Assembly: GCF_000622325.1 (NCBI RefSeq)
Contig: NZ_JASE01000005.1
Coordinates: 2,108,001-2,172,000 of the forward strand
DNA from: Sulfitobacter geojensis
GTDB lineage: Bacteria; Pseudomonadota; Alphaproteobacteria; Rhodobacterales; Rhodobacteraceae
Reading direction: 5' to 3'
DNA: 64,000 nt
This document shows, piece after piece, positions 36,139 to 50,125 of this stretch (position 1 is its first letter; the number at the start of each line of letters is the position of its first letter). A model generated the notes under the pieces. It ran no database searches. It saw nothing but the letters and a program-made list of their open reading frames with translations, and was not told the DNA's origin. The translations under genes were made by a program, and so were the position numbers.

Positions 36139-38523
36139 ATGAAGTCTAAAGATTGGGTTGAAACCATGAGACTGAGCACGTGGGGCGCAGTGCCTTTCTA
36201 TCAGGTAAAAACATCGACACTTGGCAAGCTGGCACGCAGTGCTTCGGTTTGCGCATTGTTATCAGTGGCTTGGGTTGCATCATCGGTGCCGGCGCAGGCC
36301 CAGCAATACCAGTTCAATTCAGTCCAGATTAATGGCAACGACCGGATCGGCGACGCGGCCATCCTGCGCAGTGCAGGAATCAGTCGCGGGCAGACGATCT
36401 CCGGCGGTCAGCTGAATGACGCCTATCAGAAATTACAGAACTCGGGCCTGTTCGAAAGCGTAGAGATCGAGCCACGCGGCGGCACGCTGGTGATTTCCGT
36501 TGTCGAGCTGCCGACATTGAACCGCGTGCGCTTTGAGGGCAACAAGCGGATCAAGGATGAAGCGCTTGAGCAATTGATCGGATCCACGGAGCGGCGGGTG
36601 TTCAATCCCTCGCAAGCCGAAGCGGATGCCGCTGCCATTGCCGAAGCCTATAATTCCGAAGGGCGGATCGCGGCCCGCGTTCAGCCGCGCATCATCCGAC
36701 GCGACCAGAACCGCGTCGATCTGGTGTTTGAGATTTTCGAAGGGGATAACGTCGAAATCGAACGGTTGAGCTTTGTCGGCAACCGCAAATACTCCGACCG
36801 CCGTCTGCGCCGTGTCCTTGGTACCAAACAGGCCGGTTTTTTCCGCCGTCTGGTCAAGCGTGACACCTTCCGCGAGGGGCAGGTCGACGTGGACAAGCAA
36901 TTGTTGCGCGATTTTTACCTCTCGCGCGGTTATGTCGACATGCGCACCTCCGCGGTGAACGGCGAATTGACCGAGGAACGCGACGGTTTCTTTGTCTCTT
37001 ACAACATCACCGAAGGGCAGCAGTTCAAGTTCGGTGAGGTCTCGGTGGTATCGGAAATGCCCGGTGTCGACGCCGAAGCCTACCGTAAGATTGTTAAAAT
37101 CCGCCCCGGTGTCATCTATTCGCCGACCTTGGTCGAAGCCGACATCGCCCGCTTGGAACGGCAGGCGATCCGCGATGGGGTTGATTTCATGCGGGTTGAA
37201 CCGCAGGTCACCCGTAATGATCGTGATCTGACGCTTGATGTGTCCTATGTCATCAGCCGCGGACAGCGTGTTTTTGTCGAGCGGATTGACATCGAAGGTA
37301 ACACAACAACGCTGGACCGTGTCATCCGCCGCCAGTTCGACAGTGTCGAAGGGGATCCGTTCAATCCGCGCGAAATCCGTCAGGCGGCCGAGCGCATCCG
37401 CGCGTTGAACTATTTTGAAACGGCGGAAGTGAACGCCCGCGAGGGATCAAGCGGCGAGCAAGTCGTTGTCGACGTGGATGTGGTGGAAAAGCCAACGGGC
37501 GCGTTGAACTTTGGTGGCTCGTTTTCGAACAATGACGGCATCGGTGTCGCGGTCAGCTTCGCCGAGGAAAACTTCCTTGGACGGGGGCAGAAACTGTCGC
37601 TTTCCATCTCCACCGCCGAAGACGCGACACGCTACGGCATCAACTTTGTCGAACCTGCGCTTCTGGGGCGTGATCTGGCCTTTGGCCTGAACATTGATTA
37701 TGCGGAAACCAATTCCAGCTATGCCAGCTATGACACTGAACGGTTGATCATCCAGCCGTCCTTGACCTTCCCGGTCAGTGAAAACGGCCGCTTGTCGCTG
37801 CGTTACACGGCAGAGCAGATTGATCTGTTGGAACGTGATCCGATTGAAAACGGTCTGACCATTGCCGGTGATATTGCGGCGGACCCGCAGATTTCATCCT
37901 CCATCGGGTACGAATATACCTATGACACCCGGCGCAGCGGGCTGGATCCGACGTCAGGCGTGCTGTTCCAGTTCAGTCAGGACTTTGCCGGTCTGGGCGG
38001 CGACAGCAAATACATCAAAACGGTTGCCAAGGTTACCGGTGAAAAGCGCGTCTTTAACGAAGACGTGACGCTGCGCGCGACCCTCGAAGGGGGCGCGTTG
38101 GCGTGGCAGGATGGCACCAACCGTGTGGTTGACCGTTTCCTGTTGGGCCCGTCCATCATTCGCGGCTTTGAACCGGGCGGTATTGGTCCGCGTGACACGA
38201 GCGGCACGTCGAATGACCCGTTGGGTGGTAACCTTTATGTCGCGGCCCGCTTTGAGGCGGAATTCCCGCTGGGTCTGCCGGAAGAATACGGCATTTCAGG
38301 CGGCGTGTTTTATGACGTTGCCAACCTATGGGATCTGGATGATGTGAACCTGAACGGCGGCAATATCCAGGGCGAGGCCGGATCCTTCCGCCACGTTGTC
38401 GGTGTGTCCCTTTTCTGGACCACGCCGGTCGGGCCGTTGCAGTTCAACTTCTCCAAAGCGCTTCAAAGCGAAGATTTTGACGAAGAGCAATCTTTCGAGA
38501 TCACGCTGCGCACCCAGTTCTAA
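36139..38523 (+). CDS. bamA: Outer membrane protein assembly factor BamA
   Basis: 794 aa. Inserts beta-barrel proteins into the outer membrane. A signal peptide ends near SVPAQAQQ, five POTRA domains follow (about 50-420), then the 16-strand barrel (D15/Surface antigen) ending with the C-terminal Phe in TLRTQF. Starts at 36139 and 36166 are both possible, and neither has a strong ribosome site. The Skp-like gene begins 3 bases later. Confidence 0.93.
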   Translation: MKSKDWVETMRLSTWGAVPFYQVKTSTLGKLARSASVCALLSVAWVASSVPAQAQQYQFNSVQINGNDRIGDAAILRSAGISRGQTISGGQLNDAYQKLQNSGLFESVEIEPRGGTLVISVVELPTLNRVRFEGNKRIKDEALEQLIGSTERRVFNPSQAEADAAAIAEAYNSEGRIAARVQPRIIRRDQNRVDLVFEIFEGDNVEIERLSFVGNRKYSDRRLRRVLGTKQAGFFRRLVKRDTFREGQVDVDKQLLRDFYLSRGYVDMRTSAVNGELTEERDGFFVSYNITEGQQFKFGEVSVVSEMPGVDAEAYRKIVKIRPGVIYSPTLVEADIARLERQAIRDGVDFMRVEPQVTRNDRDLTLDVSYVISRGQRVFVERIDIEGNTTTLDRVIRRQFDSVEGDPFNPREIRQAAERIRALNYFETAEVNAREGSSGEQVVVDVDVVEKPTGALNFGGSFSNNDGIGVAVSFAEENFLGRGQKLSLSISTAEDATRYGINFVEPALLGRDLAFGLNIDYAETNSSYASYDTERLIIQPSLTFPVSENGRLSLRYTAEQIDLLERDPIENGLTIAGDIAADPQISSSIGYEYTYDTRRSGLDPTSGVLFQFSQDFAGLGGDSKYIKTVAKVTGEKRVFNEDVTLRATLEGGALAWQDGTNRVVDRFLLGPSIIRGFEPGGIGPRDTSGTSNDPLGGNLYVAARFEAEFPLGLPEEYGISGGVFYDVANLWDLDDVNLNGGNIQGEAGSFRHVVGVSLFWTTPVGPLQFNFSKALQSEDFDEEQSFEITLRTQF

Positions 38524-38526
38524 AGG

Positions 38527-39108
38527 ATGCGGCGCTTTGCGCGAAGTGTGGCTTTTGCGCTGGCTCTGATCGGGCCGGCGCAGATCGTGTCAGGGCAGGC
38601 GGTGCAGGCCCAACGGGCCGGCGGTGACACTGGGCTGGATCGGGGCAGTATCGTCAGTGCGGTGCTGACAATCGATTCCGACCGTCTGTTTCTGGACAGT
38701 GATTTCGGCAAGCGCGTTGTCGCCGAGGTCGAAGCGAAGGGCGCTGTTCTGGCCACTGAAAACCGCAAGATCGAAGCGGATCTTGAAGCCGAAGAGAAAC
38801 GCCTGACAACAGTGCGAGCGACCATGTCGCCGGAAGAATTCCGTACCCTCGCCAATGAATTCGACGAGAAGGTTCAACAGACCCGACAGGTTCAGGCCAC
38901 CAAGGGGCGTGCGCTGAACGCGCTGCTTGATCAGGAACGCGAAGTTTTTGAACGCGCCGCAGCGCCGGTATTGGAACGTTTGATGCGCAGCGCAGATGCG
39001 GCGGTGATCCTTGATCTGCGCGCGGTGTTTGTCAGCGCTTCGGCGATCGAGATCACCGATGATGCCATATCGTTGCTGAATGAAACATTGGGCAGCGGTG
39101 CGCAGTGA
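38527..39108 (+). CDS. OmpH/Skp family periplasmic chaperone
   Basis: 193 aa. A signal peptide (RSVAFALALIGPAQIVSG) is followed by an OmpH domain with a long coiled-coil-prone stretch (about 75-140, Glu/Lys/Arg-rich, KIEADLEAEEKRLTT). Skp holds unfolded outer-membrane proteins and hands them to BamA. The pairing with bamA supports this. Sequence divergence is typical for the family. Confidence 0.85.
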   Translation: MRRFARSVAFALALIGPAQIVSGQAVQAQRAGGDTGLDRGSIVSAVLTIDSDRLFLDSDFGKRVVAEVEAKGAVLATENRKIEADLEAEEKRLTTVRATMSPEEFRTLANEFDEKVQQTRQVQATKGRALNALLDQEREVFERAAAPVLERLMRSADAAVILDLRAVFVSASAIEITDDAISLLNETLGSGAQ

Positions 39109-39178
39109 GCCACTGCTTGCCCGACTGGGGCGAAGTTGATAGCTCTAGAAAATGCCTCACGACACCAAAGGACATGAC

Positions 39179-39652
39179 ATGAGCGAGACCACAAGCGACA
39201 CCCTTTTGCGCGCTGACATCCAGATGATCCAACGCATCCTGCCGCACCGCTATCCGTTCCTTCTGGTTGACAAGGTCGAAGAGATCAACGGCACGCAATC
39301 CTCGGTTGGCTATAAGAATGTTACCATGAACGAGCCGCATTTTCAGGGGCATTTCCCCGGCACGCCGATTATGCCCGGGGTGACGATTGTCGAAGCCATG
39401 GCGCAGACGGCCGGTGTGATGGTCGGGGTTGCACTTGAGCAGATGGACAAGGAAATGTTGATTTACTTCATGTCCATCGACAACTGTAAATTCCGCCGCA
39501 AAGTCGTGCCGGGTGACGTTTTGCGCATGGACCTTAAGACGGTGCGCGGCAAACCGGGGGGCAAGATCTGGAAATTCTCGGGCGTGGCCACCGTAGAGGG
39601 CGAAATGGCCGCAGAAGCCGAGTTCATGGCGATGCTGGATCTGCCGAAATGA
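39179..39652 (+). CDS. fabZ: 3-hydroxyacyl-ACP dehydratase FabZ
   Basis: 157 aa hotdog-fold enzyme that dehydrates beta-hydroxyacyl-ACP in fatty acid synthesis. The catalytic His is in [12 protein letters not shown] and the catalytic Glu in [18 protein letters not shown] at 39168-39172 favours ATG 39179 over 39152. Ends in an ATGA overlap with lpxA; FabZ and LpxA compete for 3-hydroxyacyl-ACP. Confidence 0.94.
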   Translation: MSETTSDTLLRADIQMIQRILPHRYPFLLVDKVEEINGTQSSVGYKNVTMNEPHFQGHFPGTPIMPGVTIVEAMAQTAGVMVGVALEQMDKEMLIYFMSIDNCKFRRKVVPGDVLRMDLKTVRGKPGGKIWKFSGVATVEGEMAAEAEFMAMLDLPK

Positions 39653-40431
39653 GCAATATCCACGCTTCGGCGGTCATTGAAGCGGGCGCGCAAATTGACG
39701 CCTCTGCCAAGGTTGGCCCGTTTTGTGTGGTCGGTGCCGATGTGGTGCTACATGCCGGTGTCGAACTGAAAAGCCATGTGGTTGTGACCGGCCATACCGA
39801 AGTGGGGGAAGGCACGGTCATATTCTCTTTCGCCGTGATCGGCGAGATTCCGCAGGATTTGAAATTCAAGGGCGAAGCCAGCCGGTTGGTGATTGGCAAG
39901 CGCAATCGCATCCGCGAACACGTTACCATGAATTGTGGGACCGAAGGCGGGGGCGGCGTGACGCAGGTCGGCGATGACTGCCTGTTTATGGCAGGCTGTC
40001 ACATTGCGCATGACGCCATTCTTGGGGATCGCGTGATCGTGGTGAACTCGGTCGCTGTGGCGGGGCATTGCATCATCGAAGACGACGTTATCATTGGCGG
40101 ACTGTCTGGAATCCACCAATTCGTGCGCATCGGCAAGGGCGCGATCATTGGCGCGGTGACCATGGTCACCAATGATGTGATCCCTTATGGGCTGGTGCAA
40201 GGACCGCGCGGCGATCTGGACGGGCTGAACCTTGTCGGATTGAAACGGCGCGGTGTCGCGCGCAGCGACATCACAGCGTTGCGGGCGGCGTTCCAGATGC
40301 TGGCACAGGGCGAGGGTACGTTTCACGACCGCGCCTTGCGGATGGGCGAGGAAACCGAAAGCGATTATGTGCGCGAGATCGTCGAATTTGTCACGGCAGA
40401 CACCGGCCGCCATTTCCTGACGCCGAAATGA
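39649..40431 (+). CDS. lpxA: UDP-N-acetylglucosamine acyltransferase LpxA
   Basis: 260 aa, left-handed beta-helix of hexapeptide repeats, first step of lipid A synthesis. The catalytic His lies in [13 protein letters not shown], and [11 protein letters not shown] is the conserved helical linker. ATGA overlaps on both sides (fabZ, lpxI) indicate tight coupling. Confidence 0.94.
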   Translation: MSNIHASAVIEAGAQIDASAKVGPFCVVGADVVLHAGVELKSHVVVTGHTEVGEGTVIFSFAVIGEIPQDLKFKGEASRLVIGKRNRIREHVTMNCGTEGGGGVTQVGDDCLFMAGCHIAHDAILGDRVIVVNSVAVAGHCIIEDDVIIGGLSGIHQFVRIGKGAIIGAVTMVTNDVIPYGLVQGPRGDLDGLNLVGLKRRGVARSDITALRAAFQMLAQGEGTFHDRALRMGEETESDYVREIVEFVTADTGRHFLTPK

Positions 40432-41228
40432 CGCTGGCGTTGATCACAGGGCGCGGGCGTTTGCCTGCTGAGGTGGCAGGGGCACAGGATATCCCGCCGC
40501 TGGTCTGCGCCTATGAGGGCATGGCACCGGATGCTTTGGCGGTCGATCTGACGTTCCGGCTTGAAACGCTGGGCACGCTCTTGGTTGCCCTTGGCGAACG
40601 CGGCGTGACGCGGGTATGTTTCTGCGGCGCAATTGATCGGCCAGATCTTGATCCCGCTCGGTTGGACAGTGAAACGATGCCGCTTGTTCCGCTGTTTCAA
40701 AAAGCACTGGCGGCGGGCGACAACGGTGCGCTGCAAGTGCTGAAACAGATATTCGAGCAAACCGGTTTCGCGGTGGTGGGTGCCGATACGCTGTTACCTG
40801 ATCTGGTCGCCGAACAGGGCATGTTGTCAGAGGCATGGCCCGACGCGCAGATGCGCCGCGACGCAGCACGTGGCGAAACCGTGCTGGCGGGGCTTGCCCC
40901 CTTGGATATCGGGCAGGCCTGTGTGATCGGCGCAGAGCAGGTGCTGGGCGTTGAAACCATGGGAGGCACTGACCACCTTTTGGCGACCTTGCCGGCAAAA
41001 ACTGCGGGCATGCGGGCAATCTTGTGCAAGGGGCCGAAGATCGGCCAGATCAGAGAGATTGACCTGCCCACAATCGGACCAGCCACGATTGAGGCCGCGC
41101 ATAAGGCGGGCCTGGCAGGTGTTGTGGTGGATGAAGGCGATGTGATCATTCTTGACGCCGCGCGGTGTACGGAGCTGGCTGATAAATACGGTCTGGTGCT
41201 TTGGGCGCGCCGCGGGGGGGCGGAGTGA
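40428..41228 (+). CDS. lpxI: UDP-2,3-diacylglucosamine diphosphatase LpxI
   Basis: 266 aa, DUF1009 family. Hydrolyses UDP-2,3-diacylglucosamine to lipid X, replacing LpxH in many alphaproteobacteria. Conserved segments: ALITGRGRLP, the C-terminal GTDHLLA, KGPKIGQIREIDLPTIGPATIEAAHKAG region (read in parts) and GVVVDEGDVIILD. Located exactly between lpxA and lpxB, as expected. Confidence 0.93.
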   Translation: MTLALITGRGRLPAEVAGAQDIPPLVCAYEGMAPDALAVDLTFRLETLGTLLVALGERGVTRVCFCGAIDRPDLDPARLDSETMPLVPLFQKALAAGDNGALQVLKQIFEQTGFAVVGADTLLPDLVAEQGMLSEAWPDAQMRRDAARGETVLAGLAPLDIGQACVIGAEQVLGVETMGGTDHLLATLPAKTAGMRAILCKGPKIGQIREIDLPTIGPATIEAAHKAGLAGVVVDEGDVIILDAARCTELADKYGLVLWARRGGAE

Positions 41229-42385
41229 GAGTCTTTATCCTTGCCGGCGAACCTTCGGGGGACAAGCTGGGCGGGGCTTTGATGGCGGGCCTGAAGGCGC
41301 TGAACCCGGATGTTACCTTTGAGGGGATCGGCGGCCCGATGATGGCAGATGAGGGGCTGGAAAGCCGCTTTGATATGTCAGAGTTGAGCGTCATGGGGCT
41401 GGCCGAGATATTGCCGAAGTATCGCGCGTTGAAAGCCCGGATCAACCAGACCGCTGCCGCAGTGGTCGAGATGCAGCCCGATGTTTTGATCACCATTGAC
41501 AGCCCCGATTTTTCGCTGCGCGTTGCCCGGCAGGTGAAGGCGAAAAGCAACGTCAGATGTGTACATTACGTGGCTCCAACGGTTTGGGCCTGGCGCCCCG
41601 GTCGCGCGGAAAAGATGGCGCGGTTCATTGATCAGGTGCTGGCGCTTTTGCCGTTTGAGCCGCCCTATATGGAAGCTGCCGGCATGCGCTGTGACTTTGT
41701 CGGCCATCCGGTTGTCGCGGAGCCTGTGGCGACGCAGGCCGAGGCGCTGGCGTTTCGCGCGCGTCACAGCCTCGGTGAAGCGCCGCTTCTTCTCGTGCTG
41801 CCGGGATCGCGTCAAAGCGAGGTCGCGCGTCTGGGGCCGGTGTTCCAGCAGGTGGTGGAACGTCTTGTGCGTGATAAACCGGAGCTAAGGGTGGTTATCC
41901 CCGCAGCGGCGCCTGTTGTGGGCGCTGTCAGGCGTTTGGTGCAGAACTGGAGCGTGCCACCAGTGGTTTTGAACCCGCTTGATAGCGATGTGGCGGATCC
42001 GCTGGCAGAAAAACGCGCCGCGTTTCGCGCGGCGGATGTGGCCTTGGCGGCCTCGGGGACGGTTTCGCTGGAGTTGGCGGCAAGCGAGACGCCAATGGTA
42101 ATCGCCTATGACATGAACTGGGTCAGCCGGCAGGTCATCGGCCGGATGGTCAAGGTGGATACGGTGACGCTGGTCAATCTGGTGTCCGAAACGCGAGCTG
42201 TACCTGAGTATATCGGTGCGAACTGTCGGCCCGGCCCGATTGCGCAAGCGGTGGTAAAGGTACTGGAAACGCCTGAGGCGCAGGAGGCGGCAATGGCTTT
42301 GGCCATGCAGCGTTTGGGGCAAGGGGGGGAGGCACCGGGGTTGCGCGCCGCGAAGGCGGTGCTTGATGGCATAACGCGGAATTGA
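41225..42385 (+). CDS. lpxB: Lipid-A-disaccharide synthase
   Basis: 386 aa, GT-B glycosyltransferase joining lipid X and UDP-diacylglucosamine. FILAGEPSGDKLGG is the N-terminal signature; YVAPTVWAWRPGR and LLVLPGSRQSEV are family motifs. The start is GTG 41225, overlapping the lpxI stop (GTGA) with a G-rich ribosome site. Confidence 0.94.
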   Translation: MRVFILAGEPSGDKLGGALMAGLKALNPDVTFEGIGGPMMADEGLESRFDMSELSVMGLAEILPKYRALKARINQTAAAVVEMQPDVLITIDSPDFSLRVARQVKAKSNVRCVHYVAPTVWAWRPGRAEKMARFIDQVLALLPFEPPYMEAAGMRCDFVGHPVVAEPVATQAEALAFRARHSLGEAPLLLVLPGSRQSEVARLGPVFQQVVERLVRDKPELRVVIPAAAPVVGAVRRLVQNWSVPPVVLNPLDSDVADPLAEKRAAFRAADVALAASGTVSLELAASETPMVIAYDMNWVSRQVIGRMVKVDTVTLVNLVSETRAVPEYIGANCRPGPIAQAVVKVLETPEAQEAAMALAMQRLGQGGEAPGLRAAKAVLDGITRN

Positions 42386-42400
42386 CGCGCCGAGGCGCGA

Positions 42401-42466
42401 CATGATTATTTTGGATGAGGGCTCTGCCCTCAAACTCCCGCAGCATTTAAGGCCAAAAAGAGAAGG
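42401..42466 (+). repeat. Short palindromic intergenic repeat of Rhodobacterales type
   Basis: GAGGGC (42417-42422) and GCCCTC (42426-42431) form a hairpin with a 3-base loop, followed by CAAACTCCCGCAGCATTTAA and an A/G-rich tail. I recognise this GGGCTCTGCCC...CCCCGGAGTATTT-like pattern from memory as a common intergenic element in this order. Only one copy was noticed in the window. Confidence 0.4.
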
Positions 42467-42528
42467 GAATGGGCACGCAGGGACAGCGGTTTGTCGCAGG
42501 GCCTAACGCGAAAACATAGCCCCGAGGT

Positions 42529-43671
42529 TTAGCCGGCGTGGATCCATCCACCGCCAAAGATCCGCGAGCTGTCGGGATCGTAAAAGACGCAGGCCTGACC
42601 CGGGGAGACCCCTTGTTCGGGGGTTAGCAGTTCAACCTCGGCTGTGGTATCGCTGAGCGGGCGCAGGATGGCGTCGGTCGGCGGGCGCGTCGAGCGAACC
42701 TTGACCGCGATGGGCCATTCGGTGCGTGACATCAGAGGTGCCGCGCCCAGCCAGTTGATTTCGCGCACAGGGATGGTACGGGTCGCCAACATGGATTTCG
42801 GACCGACGACCACTTCTTTGCGGTCTGCATCCAGTTTCACCACATAAAGCGGATCAGCGAGCCCGCCGATGCCGAGGCCGCGCCGTTGGCCGACGGTGTA
42901 GTTGATGATGCCTTCGTGGCGGGCAAGAACGGTGCCCTCTGTATCCACGATATTGCCGGGATCCGCCGCTTCGGGGCGTAATTTCAGGATCACGGAGGCG
43001 TAATCGCCGTTGGGGACAAAGCAGATGTCCTGACTGTCGGGTTTCATCGCCACGCTAAGCCCGTATTTCGCGGCCAATGCGCGGGTATCATCCTTGGACG
43101 GCAAATGGCCCAAAGGAAAACGCAGATAATCCAGCTGTTCGGGCGTGGTGGAGAACAGGAAGTAGCTTTGGTCACGGCTTGCGTCCGCCGCGCTGTGCAG
43201 TTCGGCCCCGTCTGCACCCATTTTGCGCTGGATGTAGTGACCGGTAGCCATACAGTCCGCCTCGAGGTCCTTAGCGGTTTCCAGAAGGTCCTTGAATTTC
43301 ACACGTTCATTGCAGCGGATGCAGGGCACAGGGGTGGCCCCGCCCAGATAGCTGTCGGCGAATTCGTCGATGACCGCGTCTTGAAACACGTTTTCATAAT
43401 CCAGCACGTAATGCGGAAAACCCATGTCCTCGGCCACGCGGCGGGCATCGTGAATGTCGATGCCTGCGCAACAGGCCCCTTTTTTCGCCAGTGCGGCCCC
43501 GTGATCATAGAGCTGCAATGTGACACCGACCACATCATAGCCTTCTTCGGCGAGCATCGCGGCCACAACAGAGCTGTCGACACCGCCCGACATGGCGACC
43601 ACGACACGGGTATCGGCAGGGGCTTTGGCAAAGCCCAAAGAATTCAGCGGCGGGTTCTGATCAAGCGGCAT
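42529..43671 (-). CDS. mnmA: tRNA-specific 2-thiouridylase MnmA
   Basis: 380 aa. Thiolates U34 of tRNA-Lys, -Glu and -Gln. The PP-loop [13 protein letters not shown] binds [14 protein letters not shown] carries the first catalytic Cys, and GQACVFYD a late Cys. GGAG lies seven bases before the ATG. Confidence 0.94.
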   Translation of the reverse strand: MPLDQNPPLNSLGFAKAPADTRVVVAMSGGVDSSVVAAMLAEEGYDVVGVTLQLYDHGAALAKKGACCAGIDIHDARRVAEDMGFPHYVLDYENVFQDAVIDEFADSYLGGATPVPCIRCNERVKFKDLLETAKDLEADCMATGHYIQRKMGADGAELHSAADASRDQSYFLFSTTPEQLDYLRFPLGHLPSKDDTRALAAKYGLSVAMKPDSQDICFVPNGDYASVILKLRPEAADPGNIVDTEGTVLARHEGIINYTVGQRRGLGIGGLADPLYVVKLDADRKEVVVGPKSMLATRTIPVREINWLGAAPLMSRTEWPIAVKVRSTRPPTDAILRPLSDTTAEVELLTPEQGVSPGQACVFYDPDSSRIFGGGWIHAG

Positions 43672-43798
43672 GGTGTTCTCCGGAAGGTGTTAGGGTGGAA
43701 TATAGGAAAATCCTAACTACTCACAAGGGGGGGACTTCATGCAGCGTTAAGGGCGTTGCGGCCATTGTCCATCTGTTGCGAATGAATGGATAGTCCTG

Positions 43799-44077
43799 AT
43801 GTACCTTAAAAAAGTCGATGGTCCGCGGTCGGTGACGCTGGCAGACGGCAGTGTGATGAGCCAGGCGGATTTGCCAAGTGCCAATACCCGCCGATGGGTC
43901 GCGTCGCGCAAGGCGGCGGTGGTACGCGGGGTGGTTTATGGCTTGCTCAGTCAGGCAGAAGCGCTGGATCGCTATCAGATCAGCGAAGAGGAGTTTCTGG
44001 AATGGGTGCGCGCCGTCACAGAACATGGCGAGGCTGCATTGAAGGCGACATCGTTACAAAAGTATAGACAACTTTAG
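43799..44077 (+). CDS. sciP: CtrA inhibitor SciP
   Basis: 92 aa, DUF1153 family. In Caulobacter SciP binds CtrA and blocks activation of CtrA-dependent promoters. The conserved core is LPSANTRRWVASRKAAVVRG, a helix-turn-helix (LLSQAEALDRYQISEEEFLEW) follows. It lies directly upstream of ctrA on the same strand, with 108 bases between them. Confidence 0.92.
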   Translation: MYLKKVDGPRSVTLADGSVMSQADLPSANTRRWVASRKAAVVRGVVYGLLSQAEALDRYQISEEEFLEWVRAVTEHGEAALKATSLQKYRQL

Positions 44078-44185
44078 GTTGATTATGTATTTTCCACTCA
44101 TCGGTAACGGGTGGTTAACCTTTTTTGTTCAGTTTCTACCAAAGGGCCCAATCCAACGGCGAATACGTCCAAACGGAGAACTTGA

Positions 44186-44893
44186 ATGCGTGTACTGCTT
44201 GTCGAAGACGATCCCACCACATCACGTAGCATCGAATTGATGCTGACCCATGCCAACCTGAACGTCTATGCAACGGATCTGGGTGAAGAGGGGATCGATC
44301 TGGCCAAGCTATATGATTATGACCTGATCCTTCTGGACCTCGATCTGCCAGACATGAACGGTCACGAGGTCCTGCGCCAATTGCGGATGAGCCGGATCGA
44401 GACACCGATCCTGATCCTGTCCGGTTCCGATGATACTGAAAACAAGATCAAGGGCTTCGGTTTCGGAGCAGATGATTATCTGACCAAACCCTTTCATCGC
44501 GAAGAACTGGTGGCGCGGATCCATGCCATTATCCGCCGCTCAAAAGGGCATTCGCAATCGGTGATCGAAACCGGTCAAATAGCGGTGAACCTGGACGCAA
44601 AAACAGTGGCCGTGGACAATCAAACCGTGCATCTGACAGGTAAAGAATATCAGATGCTTGAACTGCTGTCCTTGCGTAAGGGCACGACGCTGACCAAGGA
44701 AATGTTCCTGAACCATCTTTACGGCGGTATGGACGAACCTGAACTCAAGATTATTGATGTGTTTATCTGTAAGCTGCGCAAGAAATTGAGCACGGTCACG
44801 GGTGGCGAAAATTATATCGAAACGGTTTGGGGGCGCGGTTATGTCTTGCGTGATCCCGAACCTGCACAGATGGATATGGCCGCATCGGCCTGA
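44186..44893 (+). CDS. ctrA: Cell-cycle response regulator CtrA
   Basis: 235 aa OmpR-type regulator. The receiver domain (1-120) has Asp51 as phospho-acceptor and Lys in [10 protein letters not shown]; the winged helix (about 130-225) ends with [13 protein letters not shown]. In this order CtrA mainly controls motility, gene transfer agent and quorum-linked genes and is often not essential. The hydrophobic C-terminus (AASA) resembles a ClpXP-type degron tail. Confidence 0.95.
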   Translation: MRVLLVEDDPTTSRSIELMLTHANLNVYATDLGEEGIDLAKLYDYDLILLDLDLPDMNGHEVLRQLRMSRIETPILILSGSDDTENKIKGFGFGADDYLTKPFHREELVARIHAIIRRSKGHSQSVIETGQIAVNLDAKTVAVDNQTVHLTGKEYQMLELLSLRKGTTLTKEMFLNHLYGGMDEPELKIIDVFICKLRKKLSTVTGGENYIETVWGRGYVLRDPEPAQMDMAASA

Positions 44894-44963
44894 CGCCCTA
44901 AGGTGAAATCGCGCTAGACCTGCTTCACCTCCCGACCTATCTGTTTGGCAAAGATGCCAGTAG

Positions 44964-49189
<4,226 letters not shown>

Positions 49190-49207
49190 CCTCCTATATA
49201 GCACTTT

Positions 49208-49232
49208 GTTCGCAAATGTTCTCAAAAAGTTC
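49208..49232. promoter_or_regulatory. LexA (SOS) box, GTTC-N7-GTTC
   Basis: GTTC at 49218-49221 and 49229-49232, separated by exactly seven bases (TCAAAAA), match the LexA operator described in Rhodobacter-type alphaproteobacteria. A further GTTC lies at 49208-49211 (6-base gap). It sits 55 bases before the 42-aa gene at 49287. Confidence 0.7.
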
Positions 49233-49286
49233 TTTACAAGGCGTTAAGGAAATGAGAACAAAGGGGCAACAAAGACGGAGGTTCTG

Positions 49287-49415
49287 ATGACAACGCTAAA
49301 AACGCTCAAATCCATCGCCGCACGGTCTCAAGATACGATCGTGCAGGATGCGGTTGGTGCCGCAGCACTTGTTGTGATGCTCGTTGGTGGTCTTTACCTG
49401 CCTGTTTTTGTTTGA
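49287..49415 (+). CDS. SOS-controlled small membrane protein (42 aa)
   Basis: A 42-residue frame read by hand. GGAGG (49277-49281) is five bases before the ATG. A basic, polar N-terminus (MTTLKTLKSIAARSQDT) is followed by one membrane span (AVGAAALVVMLVGGLYLPVFV). A LexA box lies just upstream and a terminator downstream at 49555. The SOS control, single span and size resemble Caulobacter SidA, a 29-aa damage-induced inhibitor of cell division. That function is inference; sequence similarity was not tested. Confidence 0.7.
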   Translation: MTTLKTLKSIAARSQDTIVQDAVGAAALVVMLVGGLYLPVFV

Positions 49416-49554
49416 TTTCTGCCTGCGATCTTATGCCGATTTACCCCTTTGCATCCGTCCCAAATTGATGCTGCCGGTTGGTACTGCCTGTCCTTAACCG
49501 GCGCGGGGTCTCACCCCACGGTAAATCGGGTCCCCGTAAGAAACGCTTTCCTTG

Positions 49555-49589
49555 CGCCGCCATCCCTTTGGATGTGCGGCGTTTTTTTT
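49555..49589 (+). terminator. Rho-independent terminator after the 42-aa gene
   Basis: CGCCGCCATCC (49555-49565) pairs with GGATG and GCGGCG (49570-49581, one bulged T), followed by eight T residues (49582-49589). Strong, and directed away from recG and the small gene. Confidence 0.88.
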
Positions 49590-49601
49590 GATTGGAGCGA
49601 C

Positions 49602-50051
49602 TTAGTCGGCTGTCGCTGCGGCGTTTTCCATCGCCTCGGCAATCGCCTCCATGCTTAACATGATCGAGGCGTGGCGGTTCTTATAATCCACTGCGGGGGC
49701 AAGTACGTCGAAACCGTCAAAGGGGGCGTCAGGAACGGGACCGTTTTCTTTGAGCATTGCGCGCAACTGATCGCGCCCTTTGGTAATCACATCAAGGGTC
49801 GCCCCCAGCGCTGCGCCACCCGCGACCGCAGCTGCGGCCTGTCCCAACGCGCAGGCTTTTACGTCCTGCCCAAGCGCGCTTAGCTTGCCGTCATGCACCT
49901 GTACATCAACCGTCACGGCAGATCCGCACAGGGGCGAGCGGCGTTTTACCGTGGCGTCCGGTGTGTCCAATCGGCCCAGATGCGGAATGTCCGCGGCCAA
50001 CGCCAATATGCGGCCCGAGTAGAGTTTGATTAGATCTGTCTCGCCTGACAT
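49602..50051 (-). CDS. NifU/IscU-like iron-sulfur scaffold protein
   Basis: 149 aa. Cys42 (SPLCGSA) and Cys67 (ACALGQAA) match two of the three cluster-binding cysteines of IscU. At the third position the usual HCS motif reads HAS (KNRHASIML), so that ligand is Ala. This may define a variant scaffold class that uses another ligand or a partner. AAGGA precedes the ATG. Divergent from hisI. Confidence 0.82.
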   Translation of the reverse strand: MSGETDLIKLYSGRILALAADIPHLGRLDTPDATVKRRSPLCGSAVTVDVQVHDGKLSALGQDVKACALGQAAAAVAGGAALGATLDVITKGRDQLRAMLKENGPVPDAPFDGFDVLAPAVDYKNRHASIMLSMEAIAEAMENAAATAD

Positions 50052-50125
50052 GGCTATTTCCTTCGTCCGTTAATGCCTACATAACCCTCTCGTCCGAAGA
50101 TGCAAAAATTTTTGAAAGGCTCAGC

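Noticed and set aside
44078..44185. CtrA box (TTAA-N7-TTAA) before ctrA
   Set aside because: One TTAA lies in GGTTAACC near 44115, but the second half-site at seven bases reads TGTT, so autoregulation cannot be claimed.
49208..49221. GTTC-N6-GTTC as a second LexA box
   Set aside because: The spacing is six, not seven; probably only the 49218-49232 box is functional.
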